Source: Shewanella metallivivens (lineage in GTDB: Bacteria; Pseudomonadota; Gammaproteobacteria; Enterobacterales; Shewanellaceae). From it: a stretch of DNA of 64,000 nt. A program made the position numbers and the translations under genes. The DNA is taken from NCBI RefSeq assembly GCF_028750675.1, contig NZ_JAQQPZ010000015.1, positions 286,358-350,357 of the forward strand, given 5' to 3'. Under the pieces are notes generated by a model. It did no database searches and had not been told where the DNA came from. It worked only from the letters and a program-made list of their open reading frames with translations. Within the stretch, counting starts at the first letter, position 1, and each line of letters begins with the position of its first letter. Shown piece after piece: positions 25,276 through 33,032 of this stretch.

Positions 25276-25944
25276 ATGACTGCGCATTTGCCGCTTACCG
25301 ATTTTATAGAATACCCTCAAGATGAAATGCTAAAACGTGCGCAAGAAAACTACCAGCAAGTGAAACGTCGTCACTCAATACGGGCCTTTTCTGATCGCGC
25401 AGTCCCTCAAGCTATTATCGAGCAATGTATCTTGGCCGCTGGCACCGCACCTAACGGCGCTAACCATCAACCTTGGCATTTTGTGGCTATTAGCAGTCCT
25501 GAGAAAAAAGCACAAATTCGCCAGCAAGCTGAAGCATTAGAGCAAGCTTTTTATGCCGGCCGAGCCGGTGAAGAATGGCTCGATGCCTTAAAGCCTTTAG
25601 GCACGAATGCCAGTAAACCTTATCTAGAGCATGCGCCGTGGTTGATTGCCGTATTTAGTCAAAAACGCACTGAAGAGGCTGGTGCGCAAAAGACCAATTA
25701 TTACGTGCATGAGTCGGTTGGTATCGCGACTGGCTTTTTAATTCAGGCGCTGCATCATGCTGGGCTTGCTACGTTAACTCATACCCCTAAGCCAATGAGC
25801 TTTTTAAGTAAGGTGTGTGGCCGTAACAACGATAATGAACGGCCTTATATGCTCATTATTGCTGGCTATCCTGCAGAGAATGCCACAGTCCCACAACATG
25901 CCTTGGATAAAAAGCGCTTGACTGAAATTTGCGACTTTATCTAA
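25276..25944 (+). CDS. Nitroreductase-fold flavoprotein, iodotyrosine deiodinase (IYD) homologue
   Basis: FMN enzyme of 222 residues. FMN-phosphate-binding 'KRRHSIRAFSD' lies at residues 30-40, and 'PNGANHQPWHFV' follows. The active-site lid matches mammalian IYD: Glu89, Tyr93 and Lys114 have the same spacing (4 and 21) as human Glu157, Tyr161 and Lys182, which grip the zwitterion of halotyrosine. 'HESVGIATGFLIQALHHAGL' and 'TLTHTPKPMSFLSK' are also IYD-like. Bacterial homologues of this kind are known to dehalogenate halotyrosines, so reductive dehalogenation of iodo- or bromotyrosine is the likely activity. AAGGA precedes the ATG. A generic nitroreductase role is the alternative. Confidence 0.82.
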   Translation: MTAHLPLTDFIEYPQDEMLKRAQENYQQVKRRHSIRAFSDRAVPQAIIEQCILAAGTAPNGANHQPWHFVAISSPEKKAQIRQQAEALEQAFYAGRAGEEWLDALKPLGTNASKPYLEHAPWLIAVFSQKRTEEAGAQKTNYYVHESVGIATGFLIQALHHAGLATLTHTPKPMSFLSKVCGRNNDNERPYMLIIAGYPAENATVPQHALDKKRLTEICDFI

Positions 25945-26079
25945 GCTTAATCATGATATTTGGTTGTATTTTGTTTCATCTTGTTAAAGCGTATTGGGGT
26001 TTGCTAAAGTAAGTCATTATCGATAAGGATTAATGCTAGACTTTTTAGTGTATAAATAAGCGTATTAAATGGAGTTAAT

Positions 26080-26466
26080 ATGAATGTAACAAGCTCGCTA
26101 CTGATATTTGCATTAGGGGGCATGGTGTCCATGCTCGCTGAAGCTGACAACCAACAGACTCAATCTACCCAAGGTGACCTAGTCGAATTATCCATAACAC
26201 TTAATGACCATTCTATTGGCTTAAGTTGTTTACCTAAAACCCAAGCGGCCAGTATCAATGCTGATTGGGTGGTTGAATGTAATCGATTGGCCTATGAATA
26301 CTTATTGGCAAGATCTGCAGAAGGTATGGCGTTTCAACGTCAAGTGAATGAAAAACCTTTTGGTATGGCAGCTGACTTTATTGCCACTAATTTGATGCAA
26401 GACCCGACTCGTTTTAAGGCGGCACATATTTCTCAAGAGTTTGAATTTATAATTAATAAAACTTAA
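26080..26466 (+). CDS. Small exported protein, function unknown
   Basis: The 128 residues start with a hydrophobic signal-like segment (residues 6-20) and a plausible cleavage near 'AEA-DN'. Two Cys ('GLSCLPK' and 'VVECNRL') may form a disulfide in the periplasm. The rest is mixed and shows no recognised motif. GGAG lies before the ATG. Followed by a bidirectional terminator. Confidence 0.6.
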   Translation: MNVTSSLLIFALGGMVSMLAEADNQQTQSTQGDLVELSITLNDHSIGLSCLPKTQAASINADWVVECNRLAYEYLLARSAEGMAFQRQVNEKPFGMAADFIATNLMQDPTRFKAAHISQEFEFIINKT

Positions 26467-26486
26467 ATGATTGTTGTAAATAGAAT

Positions 26487-26513
26487 AAAAAAGCGCCTTT
26501 ATGGCGCTTTTTT
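26487..26513. terminator. Bidirectional terminator
   Basis: AAAAAAGCGCC and GGCGCTTTTTT pair around a four- to five-base loop. It serves the small exported protein gene on the plus strand and the acyltransferase gene on the minus strand. Confidence 0.93.
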
Positions 26514-26514
26514 A

Positions 26515-27441
26515 TTATTTGTATAATGATGGAGAGCCTTTAACTGGCCTGGTTTTAAAACGTCGATGAAGCCACATGTATTGGTTTCTATTACGATTAA
26601 TTAATTGCTCAACAATTTGGTTGCCGCGAATAGCGTCATCGGTTTCGTTGTCGCCAGGGAAGTTGTCGAGTGCGGGCATGATTTCGAGATTATAACCTGT
26701 GTCATCGGCGTTCCGTTCAACAAAGAAAGGCAATACATTGGCTTTACCTAGCCTAGCCAGTGAGGTGGCGCCGGTAATGGTTGCCGCGTCTGGTACGGCA
26801 AAAAAGGGAATAAACACTGCACTTGAGCGGCCAAAATCTTGATCGGCGGTATACCAGATAACATCAGGGGTGCGTAAGCTGCGGATCATTTGGCGTACAT
26901 CACGCTTAGGCACTAGGCCTTTATTAGAGCGCAAGCGACCTTTTACCTGTAAATACTCCATTACTGGGTTGTTATGGGGTCGATAAACGCCAATCCCGGG
27001 GGCAAATTGGCCAAAAATACGTGCGCCCATTTCAAGTGGTAAGCAATGCACGGCAAATAAAATCACTCCTTTGCCACTCGCTAAACTGTTACTGACATGC
27101 TCTGTACCTTTTATGGTCATGTGTTTTTGAACACGCTCATTAGACCACCACCAAGCATTAATGGTGTCGAATAGTGCTTTGCCGGTTTCTTCAAAGGTAT
27201 TATCAAGGAGTTGCTGCTTGTCTGTTTCGCTCATATCGGGGAAACATAACGCGATATTGCGACGAGCGGTGTGCACACGGCCTTTTGCGAATTTTTTAAC
27301 CAAGCGGCCAATGGCACTGCCCATTTTCATTTGCCAACGCAAGGGCAATAATAAGGTGGTGCGCATTAATAATACGCCAAACCACATAGGCCAATGTTTA
27401 GGATGATATAAATCAGAAGAAAATTCGGCTTTTTCGACCAC
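26515..27441 (-). CDS. lpxL: Lipid A biosynthesis acyltransferase (LpxL/HtrB family)
   Basis: Adds a secondary acyl chain to Kdo2-lipid IVA at the inner membrane. The 308-residue protein has 'WPMWFGVLLMRTTLLLPLRW' near the N-terminus, the catalytic HX4E motif 'HCLPLE', and 'VYRPHNNPVMEYL', 'RSNKGLVPKRDVRQMIRSL' and 'WYTADQDFG' as in LpxL/LpxM proteins. The start is read as GTG 27441, without a clear ribosome site, so it may be a few codons off. It is divergent from hldE, another lipopolysaccharide gene, with about 100 bases between them. LpxL versus LpxM or LpxP cannot be decided by eye. Confidence 0.9.
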   Translation of the reverse strand: MVEKAEFSSDLYHPKHWPMWFGVLLMRTTLLLPLRWQMKMGSAIGRLVKKFAKGRVHTARRNIALCFPDMSETDKQQLLDNTFEETGKALFDTINAWWWSNERVQKHMTIKGTEHVSNSLASGKGVILFAVHCLPLEMGARIFGQFAPGIGVYRPHNNPVMEYLQVKGRLRSNKGLVPKRDVRQMIRSLRTPDVIWYTADQDFGRSSAVFIPFFAVPDAATITGATSLARLGKANVLPFFVERNADDTGYNLEIMPALDNFPGDNETDDAIRGNQIVEQLINRNRNQYMWLHRRFKTRPVKGSPSLYK

Positions 27442-27546
27442 AGATGACTCGTCTTGTTCTCAAAAATTATTTGTTATTCTAACTCATTATTCTGATGAAA
27501 ATTAGGTACAATTGCGGTTAAATTTTTGCAACACAGTGAATACACA

Positions 27547-28977
27547 ATGAAGGTTTCTCTGCCAGCGTTTGAAAACGCGCGTATTTTAGTGATTGGGGAT
27601 GTCATGTTGGATCGCTATTGGGTGGGTCCAACTGGGCGCATTTCTCCCGAAGCGCCTGTGCCTGTTGTTAAAATTAACCAAATTGAAGATAGGCCCGGCG
27701 GTGCGGCCAACGTGGCATTGAATATTGCCGCATTGGGCGGCCAAGTGCAGTTAGCTGGGCTTGTGGGACAAGACGAAACCGCTGAAGCATTAACCCAAGG
27801 CGTCAAAGTGTTTGGGGTTGAGCCGCAATGGTTAACCGTTACTGATAAGCCAACGATTACAAAATTACGGGTGTTGTCTCGTAACCAACAATTAATCCGT
27901 TTGGATTTTGAAGAGTCATTCGACAAAGCCAGCAGCCAAGCATTGTTTGAGCAAAGTGAAGCGATTTTAGATCACGTTGATGTGTTAGTGCTGTCTGATT
28001 ACGCCAAAGGCGCGATTAACGAACCCAAAGACTTTATTGCCAAAGCTCGTGCCAAAGGCGTGACCGTATTGGTTGACCCTAAAGGCCATGATTTTGCCCG
28101 CTACCATGGTGCGTCACTTATCACCCCTAATATGAGCGAGTTTGAGGCTGTAGTCGGCAGTGTGACGAGTGAAAGCGATCTGATTGAAAAAGCGCAGGCA
28201 TTAATTAAGCAACATGACTTTAAAGCCATTTTAGTGACACGTTCTGAAAAAGGCATGACCTTGGTATCTAAAGACCAGCCTGAATTGCATATTCCTACCG
28301 TTGCCCGTGAAGTGTATGACGTAACTGGTGCGGGAGATACGGTGATTTCTGCATTAGCCACATCAATTGCCGCAGGAGCCACTTTAGCGCAAGCATGTGC
28401 GATAGCGAATACCGCCGCCGGTGTGGTTGTGGGCAAACTCGGCACCTCGACCGTGAGTCGTATTGAGCTGATACAAGCGTTAGCGCAGAACCATGGCGAG
28501 TCAGGTTTTGGAGTAATGACAGAAGACCAATTGGCTTACGCTATGGAACAAGCGCGTTTGCGTGGTGAGCGTATTGTAATGACTAACGGTTGCTTTGATA
28601 TTTTGCATGCAGGCCATGTGAGCTATTTGCAACAGGCTAAAGCCTTAGGGGATCGCTTAATTGTGGCGGTGAATAGCGATGATTCAGTCACGCGCTTAAA
28701 AGGCCCTGGTCGCCCAGTGAATCCGGTTGATCGCCGCATGGCTGTGCTTGCTGGCTTGGCTGCGGTTGATTGGGTTGTGCCTTTTTCTGAAGATACCCCA
28801 CAACGCGTGATTGCTCGTTTATTACCTGATGCTTTAGTGAAAGGCGGTGATTATAAAGTGGAAGACATCGCGGGCGGTGCAGAAGTGATTGCTGCTGGCG
28901 GCAAAGTTGAAGTGCTTGGTTTTGAAGATGGCGTGTCGACCACGGCGATTATTCAAAATATCATGTCTAAAAAGTAG
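27547..28977 (+). CDS. hldE: Bifunctional heptose kinase/ADP-heptose synthase HldE
   Basis: Two steps in ADP-L-glycero-D-manno-heptose synthesis for the lipopolysaccharide inner core. Residues 1-330 are a PfkB-type kinase ('VIGDVMLDRYWVGPTGRISP' and the late 'DVTGAGDTVISALA' with catalytic Asp). Residues about 340-476 are the cytidylyltransferase-like domain ('TNGCFDILHAGHVSYL', HxGH). ATG 27547 gives 476 residues, the E. coli length; upstream ATG 27526 has no support. The next gene starts three bases after the stop and is probably co-transcribed. Confidence 0.96.
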   Translation: MKVSLPAFENARILVIGDVMLDRYWVGPTGRISPEAPVPVVKINQIEDRPGGAANVALNIAALGGQVQLAGLVGQDETAEALTQGVKVFGVEPQWLTVTDKPTITKLRVLSRNQQLIRLDFEESFDKASSQALFEQSEAILDHVDVLVLSDYAKGAINEPKDFIAKARAKGVTVLVDPKGHDFARYHGASLITPNMSEFEAVVGSVTSESDLIEKAQALIKQHDFKAILVTRSEKGMTLVSKDQPELHIPTVAREVYDVTGAGDTVISALATSIAAGATLAQACAIANTAAGVVVGKLGTSTVSRIELIQALAQNHGESGFGVMTEDQLAYAMEQARLRGERIVMTNGCFDILHAGHVSYLQQAKALGDRLIVAVNSDDSVTRLKGPGRPVNPVDRRMAVLAGLAAVDWVVPFSEDTPQRVIARLLPDALVKGGDYKVEDIAGGAEVIAAGGKVEVLGFEDGVSTTAIIQNIMSKK

Positions 28978-28980
28978 ATT

Positions 28981-29946
28981 ATGACTTTTCACTGGCAATG
29001 GTTATTCGCTAGCCTTATCGGTTTCAGTGTTACTGTTGCCAGTGCCCCCCTCTCAGATAAACCGTTATCAATGAACGCATCGGCTCATACTGCGGTGAAC
29101 GCATTTAAGCCGATACCAGACTCAACCATCTCGCATCATCAGCAAGGTTATTTTACCGATATCGCTAACAAACGCGCGTTAGTGTGTTATGTGGCAACCT
29201 TAAATGATTGCTTGCAATTGTTGCCGATGCATTTACGCCAGCAAACAGTATTTTCTCGCGCGGCGATACGTCACGCCATAGGCTATAAAAGTGCCATGGT
29301 GTTGTCAGCTCGTGATAACGCCATCGCAGGGGTAATAGTGCTTAACCCCAGTAAAGATATTGCAGAGCAAAGTGGCTCGATCGGGATCACGACTTACCAA
29401 TTACCTTTAAAGCAACAGGCGCAGCTTACCTTATGGCATGAGCTAGGGCATTTGTATAATATTGACTTGCAACAGACCTTACTGCCCAGTTCGCTATCAG
29501 AGTATCAACATGAATGGTTAGCCGATATCTATTTACTTTGGCGCATTGCCCATCATTATCCGCAGCTCGATTTAGCTTGGCAGCAGTTTCATCGCCGAAA
29601 CTTAGCGCTCATTAATGACAGTGCCAATTTATCTCATTGGAGCGCCCCGCAGCTACAAATAGCATTAGCTCACTATAACATTGAACAGTTACAGCAGTTT
29701 GTTCGTTATGAGGAATTTATTGCCGCCGTTTATCCTTTAATGCCGTTGTGGTCAGAGCGTGATATGGCTGAGTTTTCAAGCTTAATACAACGCACGTTTG
29801 GCGCGGGGGTAGTGCAACCCTTACCGGGCTATATGTTTTGGCGTCAACCTAAACTAGTTGAAGTATTATCGCCAACCCTTGAGGCGTTAATGGGCAAAGA
29901 TAATGCACAGCTTTGGTTGCAGCAGCAATTTCGGGCTGTTAAATAA
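28981..29946 (+). CDS. Putative secreted zinc metalloprotease (HExxH) of unknown family
   Basis: The protein has 321 residues with a signal peptide (about residues 1-22, ending 'TVASAPL'). A zinc-site motif 'LWHELGHLYN' is at residues 151-160 (HELGH 153-157), and 'HEWLAD' at 177-182 supplies a likely third ligand, the arrangement of gluzincin-type peptidases. Two Cys ('LVCYVATLNDCLQL') lie near 69 and 77. I do not recognise a named family. The start lies three bases after the hldE stop, so it is probably in one transcript with hldE; a role in the cell envelope would fit but is inference. Confidence 0.75.
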   Translation: MTFHWQWLFASLIGFSVTVASAPLSDKPLSMNASAHTAVNAFKPIPDSTISHHQQGYFTDIANKRALVCYVATLNDCLQLLPMHLRQQTVFSRAAIRHAIGYKSAMVLSARDNAIAGVIVLNPSKDIAEQSGSIGITTYQLPLKQQAQLTLWHELGHLYNIDLQQTLLPSSLSEYQHEWLADIYLLWRIAHHYPQLDLAWQQFHRRNLALINDSANLSHWSAPQLQIALAHYNIEQLQQFVRYEEFIAAVYPLMPLWSERDMAEFSSLIQRTFGAGVVQPLPGYMFWRQPKLVEVLSPTLEALMGKDNAQLWLQQQFRAVK

Positions 29947-30052
29947 TTTGTAACTTTATGTGAATCTCGTCTATTGACATATTTTTTTACCGTATGACAC
30001 TGGTTTGTTGGCAGGTTCTATAACCTTTGATTTTAAACAGGTAAATCAATCG

Positions 30053-30064
30053 TTATCGCGATAA
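30053..30064. promoter_or_regulatory. Perfect palindrome upstream of the TetR gene
   Basis: TTATCGCGATAA is a 12-base perfect palindrome about 125 bases before the TetR-type gene. A second small inverted repeat GGTT-CTAT-AACC is at 30014-30025. Either could be the autoregulatory site; this is speculative. Confidence 0.3.
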
Positions 30065-30188
30065 TATTCTGATTTGTACTGACTTTCTGGATATTGTACG
30101 GTTAAATATGTTGTAAATTTGCTGATTCTTAGCAGAATTTTCTAGTGTGGTCTGGTAAGCTCTTGCACCAAAATAATTAGAGAGACCC

Positions 30189-30668
30189 ATGTTTATGGCC
30201 AAGCGTTCACGAGTTGAAACTGAGTTAACCGTTAACCAAATTTTAGATGAAGCCTTTAAACAAATCCTCACGATTGGTTTTGAGGCTATGTCTTATACCA
30301 CCTTATCTGCAGCAACTGGGATAAGCCGAACGGGTATTAGCCATCACTTTCCGCGTAAAACGGAGTTTTTAGTGCGTTTAGATGAACGCATAGGGCAGTT
30401 TTTTATTGAGGGATTAGATTTCTCCTCAATCGCACAATTAAAGCAATCTTGGTTCGCACTGATGCAACACCCAGAGCGCAAAGCTGTGTTAAAACTGTTT
30501 TTAAGTTTATGTAGCAGTAATGATGACAATATTAAAACGCTCAAATCGTTAAATATTGTTAGAGACACTGCCGTAGGGCAATTTGCAGAGGTGGGAGGCC
30601 AATGCATTGAGCAGCTCATTGGACACAGTGCTTTAGCACTGTTTAACGATGGGCAAGCTACGCAATAA
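30189..30668 (+). CDS. TetR-family transcriptional regulator
   Basis: The 159-residue protein has an N-terminal helix-turn-helix 'YTTLSAATGISRTGISHHFP' preceded by 'VNQILDEAFKQILTIGFEAM', the TetR pattern. The ligand-binding part is short for the family and shows no known inducer site. ATG 30189 is preceded closely by AGAGAGA; ATG 30195 (two codons later) is equally possible. No obvious target operon is adjacent. A strong hairpin terminator lies 170 bases downstream. Confidence 0.82.
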   Translation: MFMAKRSRVETELTVNQILDEAFKQILTIGFEAMSYTTLSAATGISRTGISHHFPRKTEFLVRLDERIGQFFIEGLDFSSIAQLKQSWFALMQHPERKAVLKLFLSLCSSNDDNIKTLKSLNIVRDTAVGQFAEVGGQCIEQLIGHSALALFNDGQATQ

Positions 30669-30836
30669 ACGATCGAATGAAGTGTCAGTTTGGCTAAAAA
30701 TTTGTTTTACCCTGTAAGTAACGCATCGGTATTTAAATTGGCGTATGATCAATAAAGTATCGACATACCAATATTGAGTTGAGTGGTTGACGGGAATCGT
30801 TAGCTTACACAACAAGCAATAACTTTATGGTATATC

Positions 30837-30871
30837 ACGCGAGCAGCATCTATCGGTGTTGCTCGCGTTTT
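30837..30871 (+). terminator. Strong hairpin terminator downstream of the TetR gene
   Basis: ACGCGAGCAGCA (30837-30848) pairs with TGTTGCTCGCGT (30857-30868), a 12-bp stem with one G-T pair and an eight-base loop, followed by TTT. It is far from the TetR stop codon (about 170 bases), so a long 3' end or a separate short transcript is possible. Confidence 0.75.
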
Positions 30872-30937
30872 ACGCTATACCTAATCAGCCATAATGTGTT
30901 CTATTCAGCAAGAATTGACACGTGTTAAGGCAAGGCG

Positions 30938-31636
30938 CTAGCTCTTTTTACGACTCTCATAGCGTTCACACATTTGCTGAGCTTTTTCGTCGTCGTATTC
31001 ACGTAGGCCACTTAGTACCAGTGTTTTTACCCCGCTGCCAATCACTTTTCCTTCACTGTGAAGCTCAAAGGTTAAGGTGACATCGCCGCGCTTGCCATTA
31101 ATCGCTAATGATTGCTCAGCCAAATGTAAACTTATGGTGCTGAAGTTAAAATGGTCAAGATGGAACGACATGCTTTCGTAAATAACCAATGGGCGCTCTG
31201 GGTTAATCATCACTTGATGTTGTTTCATCATTGGCATTAACACATGGATAAAGTTTAAGCCTGAAAACGCCACGTAACTTTTTATAAATGCCGCGGTTTG
31301 CACGTCGCATTTACACACTTCACCTTGGCGTTCAATGTGGAGATATTCTTTGCCTTTGGTGTCGCAAATACTAAACTGATCAGTGACGTTTTTATCCAGA
31401 TGCAGTTCAATATTGTCACCGACCATACCTGCAAACTTAAATTGCATATTTTGGCTTAAACCATATTCAGTCAGCACTAAAGCAAATAACAAATCTCCCG
31501 GCACACAAAAACGCTTTGCGCCCACATCGTGAATGGGGTTGAAGTCCTCGGCGACCTTTTTGGCAAAGTCACTGGCTTGTTGAGCTGAAATAAACACACT
31601 TTGATCTTGTTTTGTAAAGTAAGGTGATAAAAACAT
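30938..31636 (-). CDS. DUF3581 family protein
   Basis: The 232-residue soluble protein matches DUF3581 of Shewanella and Vibrio strongly: 'QQASDFAKKVAEDFNPIHD', 'AKRFCVPGDLLFALVL' and 'RPLVIYESMSFHLDHF'. The 'DFNPIHD' segment recalls MaoC-type hot-dog hydratases, in which Asp and His are catalytic, so a hot-dog fold acting on acyl thioesters is possible. Function not established to my knowledge. No good ribosome site is visible; the start follows the family's N-terminus. Confidence 0.85.
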   Translation of the reverse strand: MFLSPYFTKQDQSVFISAQQASDFAKKVAEDFNPIHDVGAKRFCVPGDLLFALVLTEYGLSQNMQFKFAGMVGDNIELHLDKNVTDQFSICDTKGKEYLHIERQGEVCKCDVQTAAFIKSYVAFSGLNFIHVLMPMMKQHQVMINPERPLVIYESMSFHLDHFNFSTISLHLAEQSLAINGKRGDVTLTFELHSEGKVIGSGVKTLVLSGLREYDDEKAQQMCERYESRKKS

Positions 31637-31906
31637 AAAGAATTATTCTTATTGGTCAGTTGTCTGCTAATGCACCACAGCGGTTTGTATCTGATTATGC
31701 AGTAAAAAACATAAATTGGTGCATTAATATTTTTAATAAAATGTTTGATTGAGCGAGAGTTTACTGCAAAAAGTCAAATAAACTCACCCGATGACTAGGG
31801 CCTATTGAGTGTTTGTCGTGTTCGATTTCACAAAATCTTGATTTAAATATCGTGGGCGGGGTATTGCACTTTGCTTTAAATATTTTTTTGATAAAAAGAT
31901 TTACTG

Positions 31907-32929
31907 CTACCAGAACATGACGTTATGTTTACCGTGTTTTTTTACGCTGTACATGGCTTTGTCAGCCTGCTCGCAAACATGAGTAAACTCATCGAGTTCA
32001 TCGAATAAACTAATGCCAATACTTAAGCCTATGTTGATGGTTTCACCATCGAGTTCCAGCGGCGAGCGGTATAAATCTAAAAAGATATTAGCCATTTCTG
32101 TGAGTAACTCAACGTCATTGCATTGGGTTAAAATGACAAACTCATCTCCGCCAAAACGCGCCACATGAAAGCTTTCCTGGTTAGCTTTAGCGTCGCCTGG
32201 GTTAAATAACTGTTGGCAAGTGTGTAATAGCTGATGTGCAATATGAATTAGCAAGTTATCGCCATAGCGATGGCCTAAATGGTCATTAACGATTTTAAAG
32301 CCATCCAGATCAATGAAACATAACGCGCCACAATTATATTGACGGTTTTGTTGTTTTTGCTTTTTGAATGCTTTGACTAACGCGGTGCGATTAAGCAGGT
32401 TAGTGAGCGGATCCCGGTGAGCCAGTTTAGCTAACTCTTCTTCGTAGCGTTTTTCTTTAGTTATATCAACATGGGCCCCCATGATCCGCAGGGGCTGGCC
32501 ATTGATGTCATGTTCAATAATCCGGCCACGGTCAGACACCCAAGCGACAGTACCATCTTTGTGGATCATACGGTGCACGGCTTGGTAGGTTTCAGCTTTG
32601 CCGGCAACGTGACTCTCGAATGCTTCGATGACCCAGTCTTTATCATCGGGGTGTAAGTTACCTTTCCAGCTGTCGATATGTGCGGGCAGTTCTTGACGGG
32701 TAAACCCGAGAAGCTGGCCCCATTGTTGATTAAAAATAGTCAAATTACCGCTTGGGATATGTTGCTCCCATAAACATAGGCCTGTGCCATCTAGAGCTGC
32801 ATTGAGTTGCTCATTAACCCGTTTGTTCACTAGGGTGAGGTGGCTATTCTCGCGCTCTAGTTGCTTAATTTTGAGCTTGTATTGCTCAATTTCAAGCTGA
32901 AGCTGAGTTATGTTGTCCTGCACTGCCAT
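31907..32929 (-). CDS. PAS-GGDEF diguanylate cyclase
   Basis: Cytoplasmic cyclic di-GMP synthase of 340 residues. Residues about 5-45 form a coiled coil ('LQLEIEQYKLKIKQLERENS'), then a PAS domain of the fold-3 type with a PAC end ('HKDGTVAWVSDRGRII', 'IMGAHVDITKEK'), then a GGDEF domain ('DPLTNLLNRTALV', 'FIDLDGFKIVNDHLGH') with active loop GGDEF. The residues five before GG are not RxxD, so the inhibitory I-site is missing, unlike the cyclase at 4126-5145. No membrane segment. The ribosome site is weak. The terminator of pntB lies just upstream. Confidence 0.93.
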   Translation of the reverse strand: MAVQDNITQLQLEIEQYKLKIKQLERENSHLTLVNKRVNEQLNAALDGTGLCLWEQHIPSGNLTIFNQQWGQLLGFTRQELPAHIDSWKGNLHPDDKDWVIEAFESHVAGKAETYQAVHRMIHKDGTVAWVSDRGRIIEHDINGQPLRIMGAHVDITKEKRYEEELAKLAHRDPLTNLLNRTALVKAFKKQKQQNRQYNCGALCFIDLDGFKIVNDHLGHRYGDNLLIHIAHQLLHTCQQLFNPGDAKANQESFHVARFGGDEFVILTQCNDVELLTEMANIFLDLYRSPLELDGETINIGLSIGISLFDELDEFTHVCEQADKAMYSVKKHGKHNVMFW

Positions 32930-32983
32930 TGCTAAGCGATAATCCTTTTAATCCGGTACCAAGTAGTTTAGCTAATTATTAAA

Positions 32984-33013
32984 TAAAAAAATACCAGCTA
33001 TTAAGCTGGTATT
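32984..33013 (-). terminator. Terminator of the pntAB operon
   Basis: Read on the minus strand, AATACCAGCT and AGCTGGTATT pair around a four-base loop and are followed by TTTTTTATT, 20 bases after the pntB stop. Confidence 0.92.
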
Positions 33014-33032
33014 GTTAGGTGCTGACTAAACG

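Noticed and set aside
30053..30271. 72-codon minus-strand ORF upstream of the TetR gene
   Set aside because: It overlaps the TetR start region and shows no domain or ribosome site.
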